From NCBI RefSeq assembly GCF_003860585.1, contig NZ_CP034159.1:372001-436000 (forward strand): a DNA stretch of 64,000 nt, given 5' to 3'. Source of the DNA: Kaistella carnis (GTDB lineage: Bacteria > Bacteroidota > Bacteroidia > Flavobacteriales > Weeksellaceae). Positions within the stretch are counted from its first letter, which is position 1. The number at the start of each line of letters is the position of its first letter. A program made the position numbers and the translations under genes. Below are positions 26,297 through 35,342 of this stretch, in pieces. Under the pieces are notes generated by a model, which saw nothing but the letters and a program-made list of their open reading frames with translations, was not told where the DNA came from and searched no databases.

Positions 26297-26393
26297 ATTT
26301 TTTGGGCGAACATTTCCGCCTTCCATTCCCGCTTTTTTAAGTGCTGGCTTCGCCATCAGTTAAAAAGAGCTTCATTCAAGTCGGGTCGCAAAT
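26297..26393. repeat. Intergenic structured repeat, copy A
   Basis: Begins TTTTTTGGGCGAACATTTCC and ends CAAGTCGGGTCGCAAAT. A central imperfect stem is formed by CTTTTTTAAGTGCTGGC and GCCATCAGTTAAAAAG around TTC. A second member of the same family lies at 52713-52870, in the same orientation, with a different but still self-complementary stem. Copy A sits between the epimerase gene start and the terminator of the TonB receptor gene. Confidence 0.75.
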
Positions 26394-26423
26394 TGGTTAT
26401 CATCATGAACATTGGTCTAAATA

Positions 26424-26454
26424 TAAAAAAAGTGCTGTCCGTGCAGACAGCACT
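26424..26454 (-). terminator. Intrinsic terminator of the TonB receptor gene
   Basis: Perfect 9-bp inverted repeat AGTGCTGTC / GACAGCACT (26431-26439, 26446-26454) with a six-base loop, followed on the minus strand by seven T. It is about 22 bp past the receptor stop codon. Confidence 0.92.
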
Positions 26455-26476
26455 GTAAAAAAAGGCTATTAAGAAT

Positions 26477-29314
26477 TTAGAAACTAAGATTTACACGTGC
26501 GAAAAGAAATCTTCCGTTCATTCCGAATTGAGATGTATTTCTGGAATAAACAAACTGGTTGGCATTAGATAAATCCACAATGGATGGATTTGCGCTGTAA
26601 ACTACATTTCCGTTCGCATCAACATTTGTTGGTCTTTTTGCGGAAATCGGTCCGTAATTTAGATCCGGATAAATATCAAATAAATTATTTGCTCCCAAAG
26701 TCAAACTAACTTGCTTCGTGAATTTATAAGCCACTGAAAAATCCGTGATTAATTTTCCGGACCAGATAGGATGTTCATTTTCTACCGCCTGTCCATTAAC
26801 AACAATCGCATCAATTTGTCCGTTACCATTAACATCAACCGTATTCGGGTCCGTAACTTTCCCGAAATACACATTCTTCATTAAGAAACTTAGCTTGTCA
26901 AATTCAAGAGTATTAATTAATGAAGCCTTAAATCTTGGCACTGCTTCCTGAAGGTAAACGCGACTTGTTTCGGAAAAATATCTGGATTCCTGTCCGGAAT
27001 TTTTTAGAATATCAGAGGAGTGAATATCTCCAATTCTGCTTGTTTTAGAGACGGTTAAAGCTAAATCGTTGCTTAATTTAAATTTAGTAAAGACAAGTTT
27101 TTGGGAAATAACACCCTCAATTCCTCTGGTTTGCGTATCAATTGAGTTCGCGAAAAATGCCGCTGCAGTTGCTCCGGCTGCATCGAAAAGAGGTTTTGTC
27201 GTTGCAGTAGGGGAGAATTGATCGGTTAGCGTAATACGGTCTTTAATTTTAATGTAGTATCCATCGACCGTTAAAGATAACTTTGCAGCTGGGATTTTGG
27301 CAGTAAAACCGGCGGAATAACTGGTGGATTTTTCCTGTTTCAATTTGGTGATTCCTAATAATTTCGCAAGCGCAGAATCATTGGTAAAAATTCCAACTTC
27401 AAAAGCAGTTCCGCCTACAAATTGTGTGGACGTAGAATTAAAGGAGATTTGATGAAGTGAAGGAGCTCTGAATCCGGTAGAATGCGCACCACGAAGATTA
27501 ATATTATCGGTAATTTTGTATCTCGTCGCTAATTTGTAATTAAAAGTTGATCCAAAATCAGAGAAATTCTCATACCGAAGCGCCGCACTTACCAACCATT
27601 TTTCTGTAACGTCTAACTCATTGTCAGAATATAAAGCAAAAGAAGTTCGGTCTTTAGTTAAAGCATTTTCTGGTCTAAATCCTGGGAAAACTTGTGCTCC
27701 TCCTGGCCTTGTACTGCCAAAAAAATCGGTGGGTTTTAAGTTTCCTGGTGTTGTAGGACCTTGAATATTTCCGTTGATATCATACAATGCGTAAGAAGAA
27801 TCTTCGCCTTGCGTAATTTTGAAATTTTCAAATCTTCCTTCCGCACCAAATGCTAAATTTAATCCCTGCAAAACATCAACTTGAGTATCAAAATCTGCAT
27901 TGATGGTATTTTGCGAAAAAGCAAGTGCTCCCGCGTCAAATTCCGTTTTGCTCGGATATGCCATACTGGTATTCGCTGTATTTTTAATGGTGTAATCGAA
28001 AGAGTTTCTACCGAAAGTATTGCTCACATCATAATTAAATCTTCCCATTTTTCCTTTAAATCCTGCAGCGAAAGAAAGATCAATAACATCTGAGGCAATT
28101 TCTGGTAAGAATCCATTCGGATAGATAGAAGTTGATGTTCTGGATTGATTTGGCAATCTGTAAAATCCTGCAGCATTTCCATCTCTGTAGGAATATCCTC
28201 CGAAAGCGTATCCTTTAATTTTATCGGTTAAATCAAATTCTGAATTCATATACAATTGCCCACTTGTTAATTTAGATTGACCAACTCGCATGTTAAAATC
28301 CTCTCTGGATAAACCGCGATAAGCAAGTTCATTTTCTGTAACATCAAAACCAAGTTTAGCCTGAAGACCATTTGGACCACCAATCGTTGTAGCATTTTGT
28401 ATGTCAAGTTGTTGCTGAGCCGTGAAATAGTCAACTCCAGCTGCATATTGATGAATGTAATCAATAATTTGCTGCGAATTTGGAGTATTATTAATGTTTT
28501 CAAATAAAGAAGAAATATTAACACCATTTTGCAAAGCGCGTTGTTCTATCGCATTATATGCATTGAAAATAGTTCCTGTTCTAGGTTTTGCACGTTGCGT
28601 ATCATCGCGGGACATTAAACTTCCTGTGAAATTGATAAATCCATTGGACCCAATTTTTGTCCCATAATTTAAATCCACCTGATATTTTCCACCATCCCAG
28701 CCGCCGTTGTGATCATTTGCAGCTTTGGAGTTAAAACTTCCTAAAGTAAGCGCTGCGGTTAAATTATTAGTCGCACGTTTCATTACGACGTTTATCACCC
28801 CTGCGATGGCATCGGAACCATATTGCGCAGAAGCGCCATCTCTCAAAACTTCCAAACGTTCGATCGCAAAAGCGGGAATTGCATTTAAATCCGTTCCAAC
28901 TGAACCTCTTCCCGGCGTTCCGTTAATGTTGACTAAAGCAGTTGTGTGCCGTCTTTTTCCATTTAAAAGTACCAAAACCTGATCGGGTCCTAAACCTCTT
29001 AATTGTGCAGGATCGATATGGTCAGTTCCATCAGCAACCGTTGTTGTATTCGACGTAAAAGAAGGTGCGGCGAAATTTAAAATTTGGTTTAGATCCGTTT
29101 GCGGGCTTAGAATTCCCTGTGCTGCAATATTAATTACATCGATGGGAACGGGAGTGTCTGTTGCTACACGGTTTTTATTTCGTGATCCCACGGTTAAATT
29201 CACTTCGTCAATGGATTGAGAGCGGATGGTGTCTTTTTCCTGACCGTAAGCATAGCCAGACGTAATTGTTAAGAGTGAGCCCAGAATTAAGGCTTGAAAG
29301 TAATTTTTCTTCAT
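26477..29314 (-). CDS. TonB-dependent outer-membrane receptor
   Basis: 945 residues with a signal peptide (to about YAYGQ). A TonB-box-like stretch (SIDEVNLTVGSR) leads directly into the plug domain: PAQLRGLGPDQVLVLLNGKR near residue 105 and IERLEVLRDGASAQYGSDAI near 150. The remainder is a 22-strand-type barrel ending with the aromatic terminus RFLFARVNLSF. It lacks the N-terminal carboxypeptidase-like domain of SusC proteins and no SusD gene is adjacent, so it is not a classical SusC/D system. The ligand is unknown; metal complexes or peptides are possible. A -7 box (TATATTTG, plus 29333-29340) lies 19 bp before the start. Confidence 0.94.
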   Translation of the reverse strand: MKKNYFQALILGSLLTITSGYAYGQEKDTIRSQSIDEVNLTVGSRNKNRVATDTPVPIDVINIAAQGILSPQTDLNQILNFAAPSFTSNTTTVADGTDHIDPAQLRGLGPDQVLVLLNGKRRHTTALVNINGTPGRGSVGTDLNAIPAFAIERLEVLRDGASAQYGSDAIAGVINVVMKRATNNLTAALTLGSFNSKAANDHNGGWDGGKYQVDLNYGTKIGSNGFINFTGSLMSRDDTQRAKPRTGTIFNAYNAIEQRALQNGVNISSLFENINNTPNSQQIIDYIHQYAAGVDYFTAQQQLDIQNATTIGGPNGLQAKLGFDVTENELAYRGLSREDFNMRVGQSKLTSGQLYMNSEFDLTDKIKGYAFGGYSYRDGNAAGFYRLPNQSRTSTSIYPNGFLPEIASDVIDLSFAAGFKGKMGRFNYDVSNTFGRNSFDYTIKNTANTSMAYPSKTEFDAGALAFSQNTINADFDTQVDVLQGLNLAFGAEGRFENFKITQGEDSSYALYDINGNIQGPTTPGNLKPTDFFGSTRPGGAQVFPGFRPENALTKDRTSFALYSDNELDVTEKWLVSAALRYENFSDFGSTFNYKLATRYKITDNINLRGAHSTGFRAPSLHQISFNSTSTQFVGGTAFEVGIFTNDSALAKLLGITKLKQEKSTSYSAGFTAKIPAAKLSLTVDGYYIKIKDRITLTDQFSPTATTKPLFDAAGATAAAFFANSIDTQTRGIEGVISQKLVFTKFKLSNDLALTVSKTSRIGDIHSSDILKNSGQESRYFSETSRVYLQEAVPRFKASLINTLEFDKLSFLMKNVYFGKVTDPNTVDVNGNGQIDAIVVNGQAVENEHPIWSGKLITDFSVAYKFTKQVSLTLGANNLFDIYPDLNYGPISAKRPTNVDANGNVVYSANPSIVDLSNANQFVYSRNTSQFGMNGRFLFARVNLSF

Positions 29315-29540
29315 AATTTATTAATTTATTATCAAATATATATAAATTATTTAGATGTGTTAATGTTTTGTCAAGCTATAATCTTATTTATTGAATAGTT
29401 TTTAATAATGTGTGTATAAATCTTCGTAATTCTGTTATTTTAGGAATTACATAAATCTCAAATGCATTTTTTAACTTAAAATTATTTTAGATCTTAGTTT
29501 TTATTACTTTAAAAAACTGCAAATGTTTATTCATTTTCCT

Positions 29541-29548
29541 TATTTTTG
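29541..29548 (+). promoter_or_regulatory. -7 box of ggt
   Basis: TATTTTTG matches TAnnTTTG and ends 15 bp before the ggt ATG at 29564. No clear -33 TTG at normal spacing was seen. Confidence 0.45.
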
Positions 29549-29563
29549 AGGAAATATACCGTC

Positions 29564-31249
29564 ATGAAGAAAATACTTTTATCATTTCTTTTCCTTTCGC
29601 AATTTGCCTTTGCGCAATTCACCGACATCAATATTGTAAAGGAAATACACACCAAAGATAAAGGTTTGGTTGTTTCTGCACACCCGTTAGCCAGTGAAGC
29701 CGGCGCTAAAATTTTGAAAATGGGTGGCAACGCTTACGACGCTGTAATTGCTACACAATATGCGTTGGCAGTGGTTTATCCGCAAGCCGGGAATATTGGA
29801 GGTGGTGGTTTTTTGGTTGGTGTAAAAAAGAACGGAGAGAAATTTACCATCGATTTTCGGGAAACTGCACCACAGAAAGCGAGTCGAGATATGTACCTCG
29901 ATAAAAACGGAAAAGCCAACACCGATCTTTCGCAAAACGGCAGATTGGCGGTGGGAGTTCCAGGTTCTATTGCGGGATTTTATGCGACGCTTAAACATGC
30001 AAAACTTCCGATGGAAAAACTCATTCAACCTGCAATTGATTTGGCTGAACAGGGTTTTGCCCTTACTCAAAAAGAAGCAAACTTGCTAAATAATCAAATG
30101 GATTATTTTCATCAGCACAACAAAAGTAAAACGGTTTTTCAAAAAGCAATCCCCTGGAAACAAGGTGATCTTTTAATTCAGAAAGAACTTGCAGAAACTT
30201 TAAGACTAATTCAGAAAAATGGTGCCAAAGGTTTCTACGAAGGCAAAACCGCGGGTCTTATCGTACAGGAAATGAAACGTGGTAATGGAATTATAACTTT
30301 AAATGATTTAAAAACTTATAAAGTAGTCGAAAGAAAACCCATTACCTTTAATTATAAAGGAACTGAAATCGTTTCCATGCCTTTGCCGTCAAGCGGCGGA
30401 ATTCTTCTGGCTCAGATGCTGAAAATGAGTGCTTTTGAAAATTTGGAAAAATATCAGCAAAACTCTACAAATGCGGTACAAATTATGGTAGAAGCGGAAC
30501 GTCGTTCTTTTGCCGATCGTGCAGAATATATGGGTGATCCTGCATTTATAAAAGATCAAACAGCGATGTTGATCTCTGACGAATATTTAAAAAACCGTTG
30601 GAAAAGTTTTAGTTTTGACCGTGCGACACCAAGTTCCGAAGTGGGAAAAATTATTCCTCAGCCTAAAGAATCCACAGAAACTACGCATATTTCTATTGTT
30701 GATAAAGAAGGAAATGCAGTTGCAGTAACTACGACATTAAATGGGCTTTACGGAAGTAAAGTTGTCGTTTCTGGCGCGGGATTTTTCTTAAATAATGAAA
30801 TGGATGATTTCTCTGTAAAACCAGGCGTTCCCAATATGTTTGGTGCCGTTGGAGGTGAAGCCAATTCCATTCAACCCGGAAAAAGAATGTTGAGTTCAAT
30901 GACGCCAACAATTGTGATGAAGAATTCGAAACCTTATATTATTGTAGGAACGCCCGGCGGAACTACAATTCCAACTTCTGTTTATCAGTCAATTGTGAAT
31001 ATTATAGATTTTAAATTAAATCCCAATATGGCTGTAAATTCTCCTAAATTCCATCATCAGTGGCTTCCTGAAAGTATTCTTTTTGAAAAGAACTTTCCTG
31101 AATCGACCATTTCTGACTTAGAAAAAAAGAATTATAAGGTTGAAAGGGATTCCCAAATTGGTCGTTCCGAATTAATTCTCATCAATGAAGATGGAAATGC
31201 AGTTGCAGTAGCCGATGGGAGAGGAGATGATTCTGTAGCTGTCGAATAA
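29564..31249 (+). CDS. ggt: Gamma-glutamyltransferase
   Basis: 561 residues from ATG 29564, preferred over the upstream 29546 start because it begins the signal peptide (MKKILLSFLFLSQFAFAQ). The precursor is autocleaved before the nucleophilic Thr in STETTHISIVDKEG near residue 373. Other family blocks are MGGNAYDAVIATQYALAVVYPQ, then NIGGGGFLVG, then DFRETAPQKASRDMY and SMTPTIVMKNSKPYIIVGTPGG. It transfers or hydrolyses gamma-glutamyl groups (for example of glutathione) in the periplasm. It meets the convergent SDR gene with no intervening bases. Confidence 0.96.
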   Translation: MKKILLSFLFLSQFAFAQFTDINIVKEIHTKDKGLVVSAHPLASEAGAKILKMGGNAYDAVIATQYALAVVYPQAGNIGGGGFLVGVKKNGEKFTIDFRETAPQKASRDMYLDKNGKANTDLSQNGRLAVGVPGSIAGFYATLKHAKLPMEKLIQPAIDLAEQGFALTQKEANLLNNQMDYFHQHNKSKTVFQKAIPWKQGDLLIQKELAETLRLIQKNGAKGFYEGKTAGLIVQEMKRGNGIITLNDLKTYKVVERKPITFNYKGTEIVSMPLPSSGGILLAQMLKMSAFENLEKYQQNSTNAVQIMVEAERRSFADRAEYMGDPAFIKDQTAMLISDEYLKNRWKSFSFDRATPSSEVGKIIPQPKESTETTHISIVDKEGNAVAVTTTLNGLYGSKVVVSGAGFFLNNEMDDFSVKPGVPNMFGAVGGEANSIQPGKRMLSSMTPTIVMKNSKPYIIVGTPGGTTIPTSVYQSIVNIIDFKLNPNMAVNSPKFHHQWLPESILFEKNFPESTISDLEKKNYKVERDSQIGRSELILINEDGNAVAVADGRGDDSVAVE

Positions 31250-32677
31250 TTATTTTCCGGACAGTTTTTTCAACATTCCGTTGAAAATTAAACCGTGAAA
31301 AGGCAAGACTGAATACCAATACAACCGACCCGATAAACCAAGCGGACGAAAAGTGGCTTCCTGATGAAGGACGCCATTTTTTATTTTAAATTCCAGCCAC
31401 GCCTCACCTGGTAGTTTCATTTCTGCAAAAAGTAAAAGACGTTTTTCTTCTTTGTTTGCATAGAGTACGCGCCAAAAATCGACTGAATCGCCTGCTTCCA
31501 GATTATTCATATTTCTACGGCCTCGTCGTAATCCCACGCCTCCGAAAAGTTTATCGAGAAATCCCCGAATTCTCCAAAGAAAATCGGCGTAATACCAACC
31601 TGTTTTTCCCCCAATGCTGAACACGCGTTCCAAGGCTTTTTGTTCGTCATCAACTTTCATAACGCGGATATCTTTAAAACACCCTTCATCCGGAACCTCC
31701 AGATATTGCCATACTTTACGGCTGTGAAACTGATTGGAAAAAGAGTCGAACCAGCTCGAAAGAACATCATTCTGCTTAATTTTATCAAAGGCCAGGCGAA
31801 TAGCTTCCTGATAGGAAAAGAGATGAATATTTAACTGTTCCGCTAAATTATTTTTGTTTGCTACCACGTCAATTTTCATACTGTCGACCAAGTTTTTTGC
31901 GAGAAAATAACTCGTAGAAGTAACGAAGTATAACCAATAAGAGGAAAGACGCGGTGTCATCACGGGCACGATAAAAATGCTTCTTTTTAATCCGCGTATT
32001 TCGGCATATTGTAACAGCATTTCTTTGTAAGTAACAATGTCTGTTCCGGCAATATCGTAGTTTTGATTGTAAGTAAATTCCTTCCCTAAAACCCCTACTA
32101 AAAATTGCATTACATTTCGGATGGCGATTGGTTGACACTTCGTATTCAGCCATTTAGGCGTGATCATAACTGGTAATTTTTCTACTAAATCACGAATGAT
32201 TTCAAAAGAAGCACTCCCGGAGCCCACAATAATTCCGGCCCGTAAACTGGTTAATCCATAGACTGAACTTTTCAAAGCTCCTTCTACATTTTTTCGGGAC
32301 AGAAGATGTTTCGAAAGTTTTTCTTCATTAATAATTCCCGTCAAAAAAATGACCTGTTTAACATTTGTTTTTTCTAAAGCTTCCCGAAAGTTGTCCGCTG
32401 ATATTTTTTCTTTTTCCTCAAAATCTCCCTCGCTGGAAGACATGGAGTGAATTAAATAATAAGCTGCCTCAATATCTTTGGGAATGTTTTCTAATGTTTT
32501 CTCGTCCAGAAAATCATTTTCAATAACTTCGATCTGGTCCAGTTTATCTTTAAATAAATGCAGACCAAAACGATTTTTATCTCTTACAGAACATACCAAA
32601 TGATGTCCTTCATCTAACAATTGAATGAGTAATCTTTTTCCGATATAACCGGTTACGCCTGTAAGAAGTATTTTCAT
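31250..32677 (-). CDS. SDR-type NAD(P)-binding protein with C-terminal DUF2867
   Basis: 475 residues. The N-terminal Rossmann domain starts ILLTGVTGYIGKRLLIQLL and has AAYYLIHSMSS and VIFLTGIINEE, typical of atypical SDRs that bind NAD(P) and are often annotated as nucleoside-diphosphate-sugar epimerase-like. The C-terminal third (GGKTGWYYADFLWRIRGFLD, then GVGLRRGR and SGRLYWYSVLPFHGLIF) is the DUF2867 region. The gene overlaps the upstream SRPBCC gene by 4 bp (ATGA). Such SDR-DUF2867/SRPBCC pairs are frequent next to carotenoid and photolyase genes, which supports a photo-oxidative stress role, but the reaction is unknown. Confidence 0.88.
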   Translation of the reverse strand: MKILLTGVTGYIGKRLLIQLLDEGHHLVCSVRDKNRFGLHLFKDKLDQIEVIENDFLDEKTLENIPKDIEAAYYLIHSMSSSEGDFEEKEKISADNFREALEKTNVKQVIFLTGIINEEKLSKHLLSRKNVEGALKSSVYGLTSLRAGIIVGSGSASFEIIRDLVEKLPVMITPKWLNTKCQPIAIRNVMQFLVGVLGKEFTYNQNYDIAGTDIVTYKEMLLQYAEIRGLKRSIFIVPVMTPRLSSYWLYFVTSTSYFLAKNLVDSMKIDVVANKNNLAEQLNIHLFSYQEAIRLAFDKIKQNDVLSSWFDSFSNQFHSRKVWQYLEVPDEGCFKDIRVMKVDDEQKALERVFSIGGKTGWYYADFLWRIRGFLDKLFGGVGLRRGRRNMNNLEAGDSVDFWRVLYANKEEKRLLLFAEMKLPGEAWLEFKIKNGVLHQEATFRPLGLSGRLYWYSVLPFHGLIFNGMLKKLSGK

Positions 32678-33159
32678 GATGCAAATGCTTTTTGTAATAT
32701 TTTATAGCGACTTTCAAAAATGAATTTCACTTTGTTGGTCACAAATTTCCCTACAAAGAAATCACCTAAAATTCCCATAGGCAATTTAAAATTGACGATG
32801 TCGGTCATTTTCACTTGATTGTCACCAACTCCTTCAAAATGATGTTCGTGGTGCCACATAGCGTAAGGGCCAAAGCGCTGTTCATCCACAAAAAACTGAT
32901 GATCTTCTAAATGGGTAATTTCGGTAATCCAGTTTGATTTGATCATGGGCAAAACGCCGATTTTGTAAGTTATAATCTGACCTTTATAGGTTTTGTTTGG
33001 CGGATTATTGGTAATTCGAAATTCCATTTCTTCCGGGGTGATCTTATCCAGATTCTTCGGCAAAGTAAAAAATTCCCAGGCTTTGTTAAGTGAGATGGGT
33101 AAGATCTGCTCTGAGGTGAGCGTATAAATTCCAGATTGTTTGGTCAGATTAATTTTCAT
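32674..33159 (-). CDS. SRPBCC family (START-like) protein
   Basis: 161 residues from ATG 33159; the frame is open to 33222 but the added residues look non-conserved. Key segments are SEQILPISLNKAWEFFTLPKN, then LDKITPEEMEFRI, then HLEDHQFFVDEQRFGPYAMW and HHEHHFEGVGDNQVKMTDIVNF. These match the SRPBCC/polyketide-cyclase-like ligand-binding fold, the CDP-paratose-2-epimerase-associated subgroup. The ligand is unknown. Its stop codon overlaps the start of the following SDR-DUF2867 gene, which indicates translational coupling. Confidence 0.88.
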   Translation of the reverse strand: MKINLTKQSGIYTLTSEQILPISLNKAWEFFTLPKNLDKITPEEMEFRITNNPPNKTYKGQIITYKIGVLPMIKSNWITEITHLEDHQFFVDEQRFGPYAMWHHEHHFEGVGDNQVKMTDIVNFKLPMGILGDFFVGKFVTNKVKFIFESRYKILQKAFAS

Positions 33160-33206
33160 CAGTTGATTGAAATAAATTTTTATTTTTTTAAAAGTAGAGA
33201 GCAAGG

Positions 33207-33340
33207 TTATCGAGTGGCGCAACGCAAAATAGTAGAAAGGTCTTCAGCTGGAATTGGTCCTAAGCGAATTCCAAGGTTTTCAATATGGTCTTAATATCTG
33301 ACAGGATTATAAGAATCACTTCCGATCGGTGCGAAATTAA
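33207..33340 (-). pseudogene. Remnant of an unidentified gene with internal stop
   Basis: On the minus strand, one frame reads NFAPIGSDSYNPVRY, TAA (plus 33291-33293), DHIENLGIRLGPIPAEDL, then STILRCATR and a final TAA at 33207-33209. The composition is protein-like and the internal stop could be a CAA-to-TAA change. No start codon is attached and upstream DNA breaks into other frames. A second short open stretch (from ATG near 33453) lies further upstream. The parent family is not recognised. The remaining DNA up to 33559 holds nothing else I can support. Confidence 0.4.
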
Positions 33341-33559
33341 TGACGAAGAAATTTTAAAAATTACATAAAATCATTTTGCAAATTTTCATTCAAAAAATAA
33401 GCTGAAGCACCATCATAAAGGTGAAATGCACGAACTATCAAAGTTTGTTGCATAATTATTTCCAATGTTTAATAAGTGGAATCGTACTTTAGGAAAACTG
33501 TTGAAATAGGAATCAGAAAACTTACAACATCCAAAAGTTAAATTACAGAATTCCAAACC

Positions 33560-34033
33560 TTATCTTTTCACGGTCGATAAACGCGCTTCTCTAAAATATT
33601 TCATGGGAACGAAAAGCATCCCGAAACATTCTCCTTCATCTTTTCCTAAATGTTTGTGATGCATTTTATGGGCTTTTCTTAAACCGCGGAAATACCAGTT
33701 GTTGGTATTATCGAACCATTTGAAACGACGGTGAATTAAAATATCATGCACCAAAAAATAGCATATTCCGTAAATCAAAATTCCCAGACCTACGAAAAAC
33801 ATCCAGTTAATCCCGCCGCGGGTTCCAAAGTAGAAAAGTAACATACTAGGAATGGCAAATACAACAAAAAAAGCGTCATTTTTTTCAAATACGTGCGGAT
33901 ATCCGGGTTGATGGTGATCCTCATGTAAATACCACCCCAAACCATGCATAATGTATTTGTGGGTAAGCCAGGTCACGCCTTCCATCGTAACTACAACAAG
34001 AAGGGTGAGGGCAATATATCCTATAATTTCCAT
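33560..34033 (-). CDS. crtZ: Beta-carotene hydroxylase (CrtZ type)
   Basis: 157 residues, four hydrophobic segments, and the complete set of di-iron histidine motifs of the fatty acid hydroxylase superfamily: HKYIMH (25-30), HEDHH (37-41), HDILIHRR (about 95) and HKMHHKH (about 122). CrtZ adds 3/3'-hydroxyl groups to beta-carotene to give zeaxanthin, the usual yellow pigment of this group. It is the last gene of the crtI-crtB-unknown-crtZ operon, 1 bp after the unknown gene. No lycopene cyclase gene is in the window. Confidence 0.93.
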   Translation of the reverse strand: MEIIGYIALTLLVVVTMEGVTWLTHKYIMHGLGWYLHEDHHQPGYPHVFEKNDAFFVVFAIPSMLLFYFGTRGGINWMFFVGLGILIYGICYFLVHDILIHRRFKWFDNTNNWYFRGLRKAHKMHHKHLGKDEGECFGMLFVPMKYFREARLSTVKR

Positions 34034-34034
34034 T

Positions 34035-34493
34035 TTATAATTTTAAATAATCAATAACAAAATTCTTCAAATCACGATCTTCAATTTTTTGATATTCCTT
34101 GCGGATAAAAGCGCGATCTTCTTTGATGTGCTGATGGTAACCAAGTATATTTGGTATATTTTCCTGCGTAATCAATCGCATTAATCTGATCTCTATATTG
34201 TGCGGTTCTGCTTTAACTGCATTTTCCAATGTTCTTTTTCCCTGGTTGAAATAAGAAATTTTCTTGATTGGATTAAAAGTATGTTTTGCCATAAAAAAAT
34301 TACCTACTGCCATAAAACCGCCATAAATTGGTTCTTTGGTTTCAACATATGCGGCGGTAGATTTTTCAATTAACGATTTCGAGGCTTTTTCAGATTTTTC
34401 GCTCTGTTTAATTAATGCTCGAAATTCTTTTAGGCTTTGGGCACCCATTACATGACAAATTAGAAGGAATATTATTAGACTTAGTCTTTTCAT
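34035..34493 (-). CDS. Conserved exported protein of unknown function in carotenoid operon
   Basis: 152 residues with a signal peptide (MKRLSLIIFLLICHVMGAQ). The mature protein is helical and contains KSLIEKSTAAYVETKEPIYG, then NFFMAKHTFNPIKKISYFNQ and NAVKAEPHNIEIRLMRLITQ. This resembles a short TPR-like or helical-repeat protein. It is locked between crtB (1-bp overlap) and crtZ (1-bp gap), so it is co-expressed with pigment synthesis. I do not know its role; membrane or envelope accommodation of carotenoids is only a guess. Confidence 0.8.
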   Translation of the reverse strand: MKRLSLIIFLLICHVMGAQSLKEFRALIKQSEKSEKASKSLIEKSTAAYVETKEPIYGGFMAVGNFFMAKHTFNPIKKISYFNQGKRTLENAVKAEPHNIEIRLMRLITQENIPNILGYHQHIKEDRAFIRKEYQKIEDRDLKNFVIDYLKL

Positions 34494-35341
34494 TAAAGCA
34501 AATTTAAATTCTTGTTTAAAATCATTTCGCCGAAAAGATACATTTTTCTTGCATTAGAAACACGTATTCTTTTTGTTAAAAGTTGTTTTGTTTCTGTCTT
34601 TTTAATTTTTTTGAATAAATTGAAATAATATTTATACGCCATAAACACTGCCAATTTACTTGACATCGGCAACATTTTAATTCCTATTTTGGCGTGCGCA
34701 AAATCTTTGGCGATATCATTTTCAATTTCCAGCTTGTCTATATGGGTGAAGTTTTCGAAATCTACGCCCGGAAAATAAGTTCTGTTTAAATCGTTAAAAT
34801 CAGCACTGATGTCCCGCAGAAAATTTATCTTTTGAAATGCAGCTCCTAAACTTTGCGCATAAGGCTTAAGCTTTTCATATTCTTCAACATTCCCATTTAC
34901 AAAAACTTTCAAACACATTAAACCCACAACTTCTGCAGATCCATAAATGTATTCGTTATATTTCTCATCATTCAAATCTTTAATTTCTCCTAAATCCATT
35001 TTCATTGAGGTCAGGAATGCATCGACTAAATGTTGGGGAATTTTCTGCTCACGTTGAGTGAGGCAGAAAGAATGTAAAATAGGATTTAATGAAATACAGT
35101 TTTCTCTCGCAGATTCGTAACTGCTTTCAAATTCGGTCATCAGTCGTACTTTATCGTAATCATGAAAAGTATCAACAATCTCATCTGCCAATCTTACAAA
35201 ACCGTAAATATTATAAATGTGCTGACGAATCTCAGGGTGAAATAAGGAAGAAGCTTTGTAAAAAGACGTGCTGTATTTTTGGGTCACCATTTTTGATGAT
35301 TGACCACAAAATGAATTGAAAATTTCTAAATTATTCATCAT
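34493..35341 (-). CDS. crtB: Phytoene synthase
   Basis: 282 residues from ATG 35341 (a second ATG follows immediately). The open frame extends far upstream but overlaps crtI and is not used. The two aspartate-rich motifs of squalene/phytoene synthases are DEIVD (53-57) and RDISAD (176-181), preceded by KYSTSFYKAS and followed by the NRTYFP segment. It condenses two geranylgeranyl diphosphate molecules into phytoene. It begins 1 bp after crtI, a tightly coupled operon arrangement. Confidence 0.94.
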   Translation of the reverse strand: MMNNLEIFNSFCGQSSKMVTQKYSTSFYKASSLFHPEIRQHIYNIYGFVRLADEIVDTFHDYDKVRLMTEFESSYESARENCISLNPILHSFCLTQREQKIPQHLVDAFLTSMKMDLGEIKDLNDEKYNEYIYGSAEVVGLMCLKVFVNGNVEEYEKLKPYAQSLGAAFQKINFLRDISADFNDLNRTYFPGVDFENFTHIDKLEIENDIAKDFAHAKIGIKMLPMSSKLAVFMAYKYYFNLFKKIKKTETKQLLTKRIRVSNARKMYLFGEMILNKNLNLL

Positions 35342-35342
35342 A

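Noticed and set aside
28267..28527. 86-codon frame within the TonB receptor
   Set aside because: Out-of-frame shadow of a strongly supported 945-residue receptor gene.
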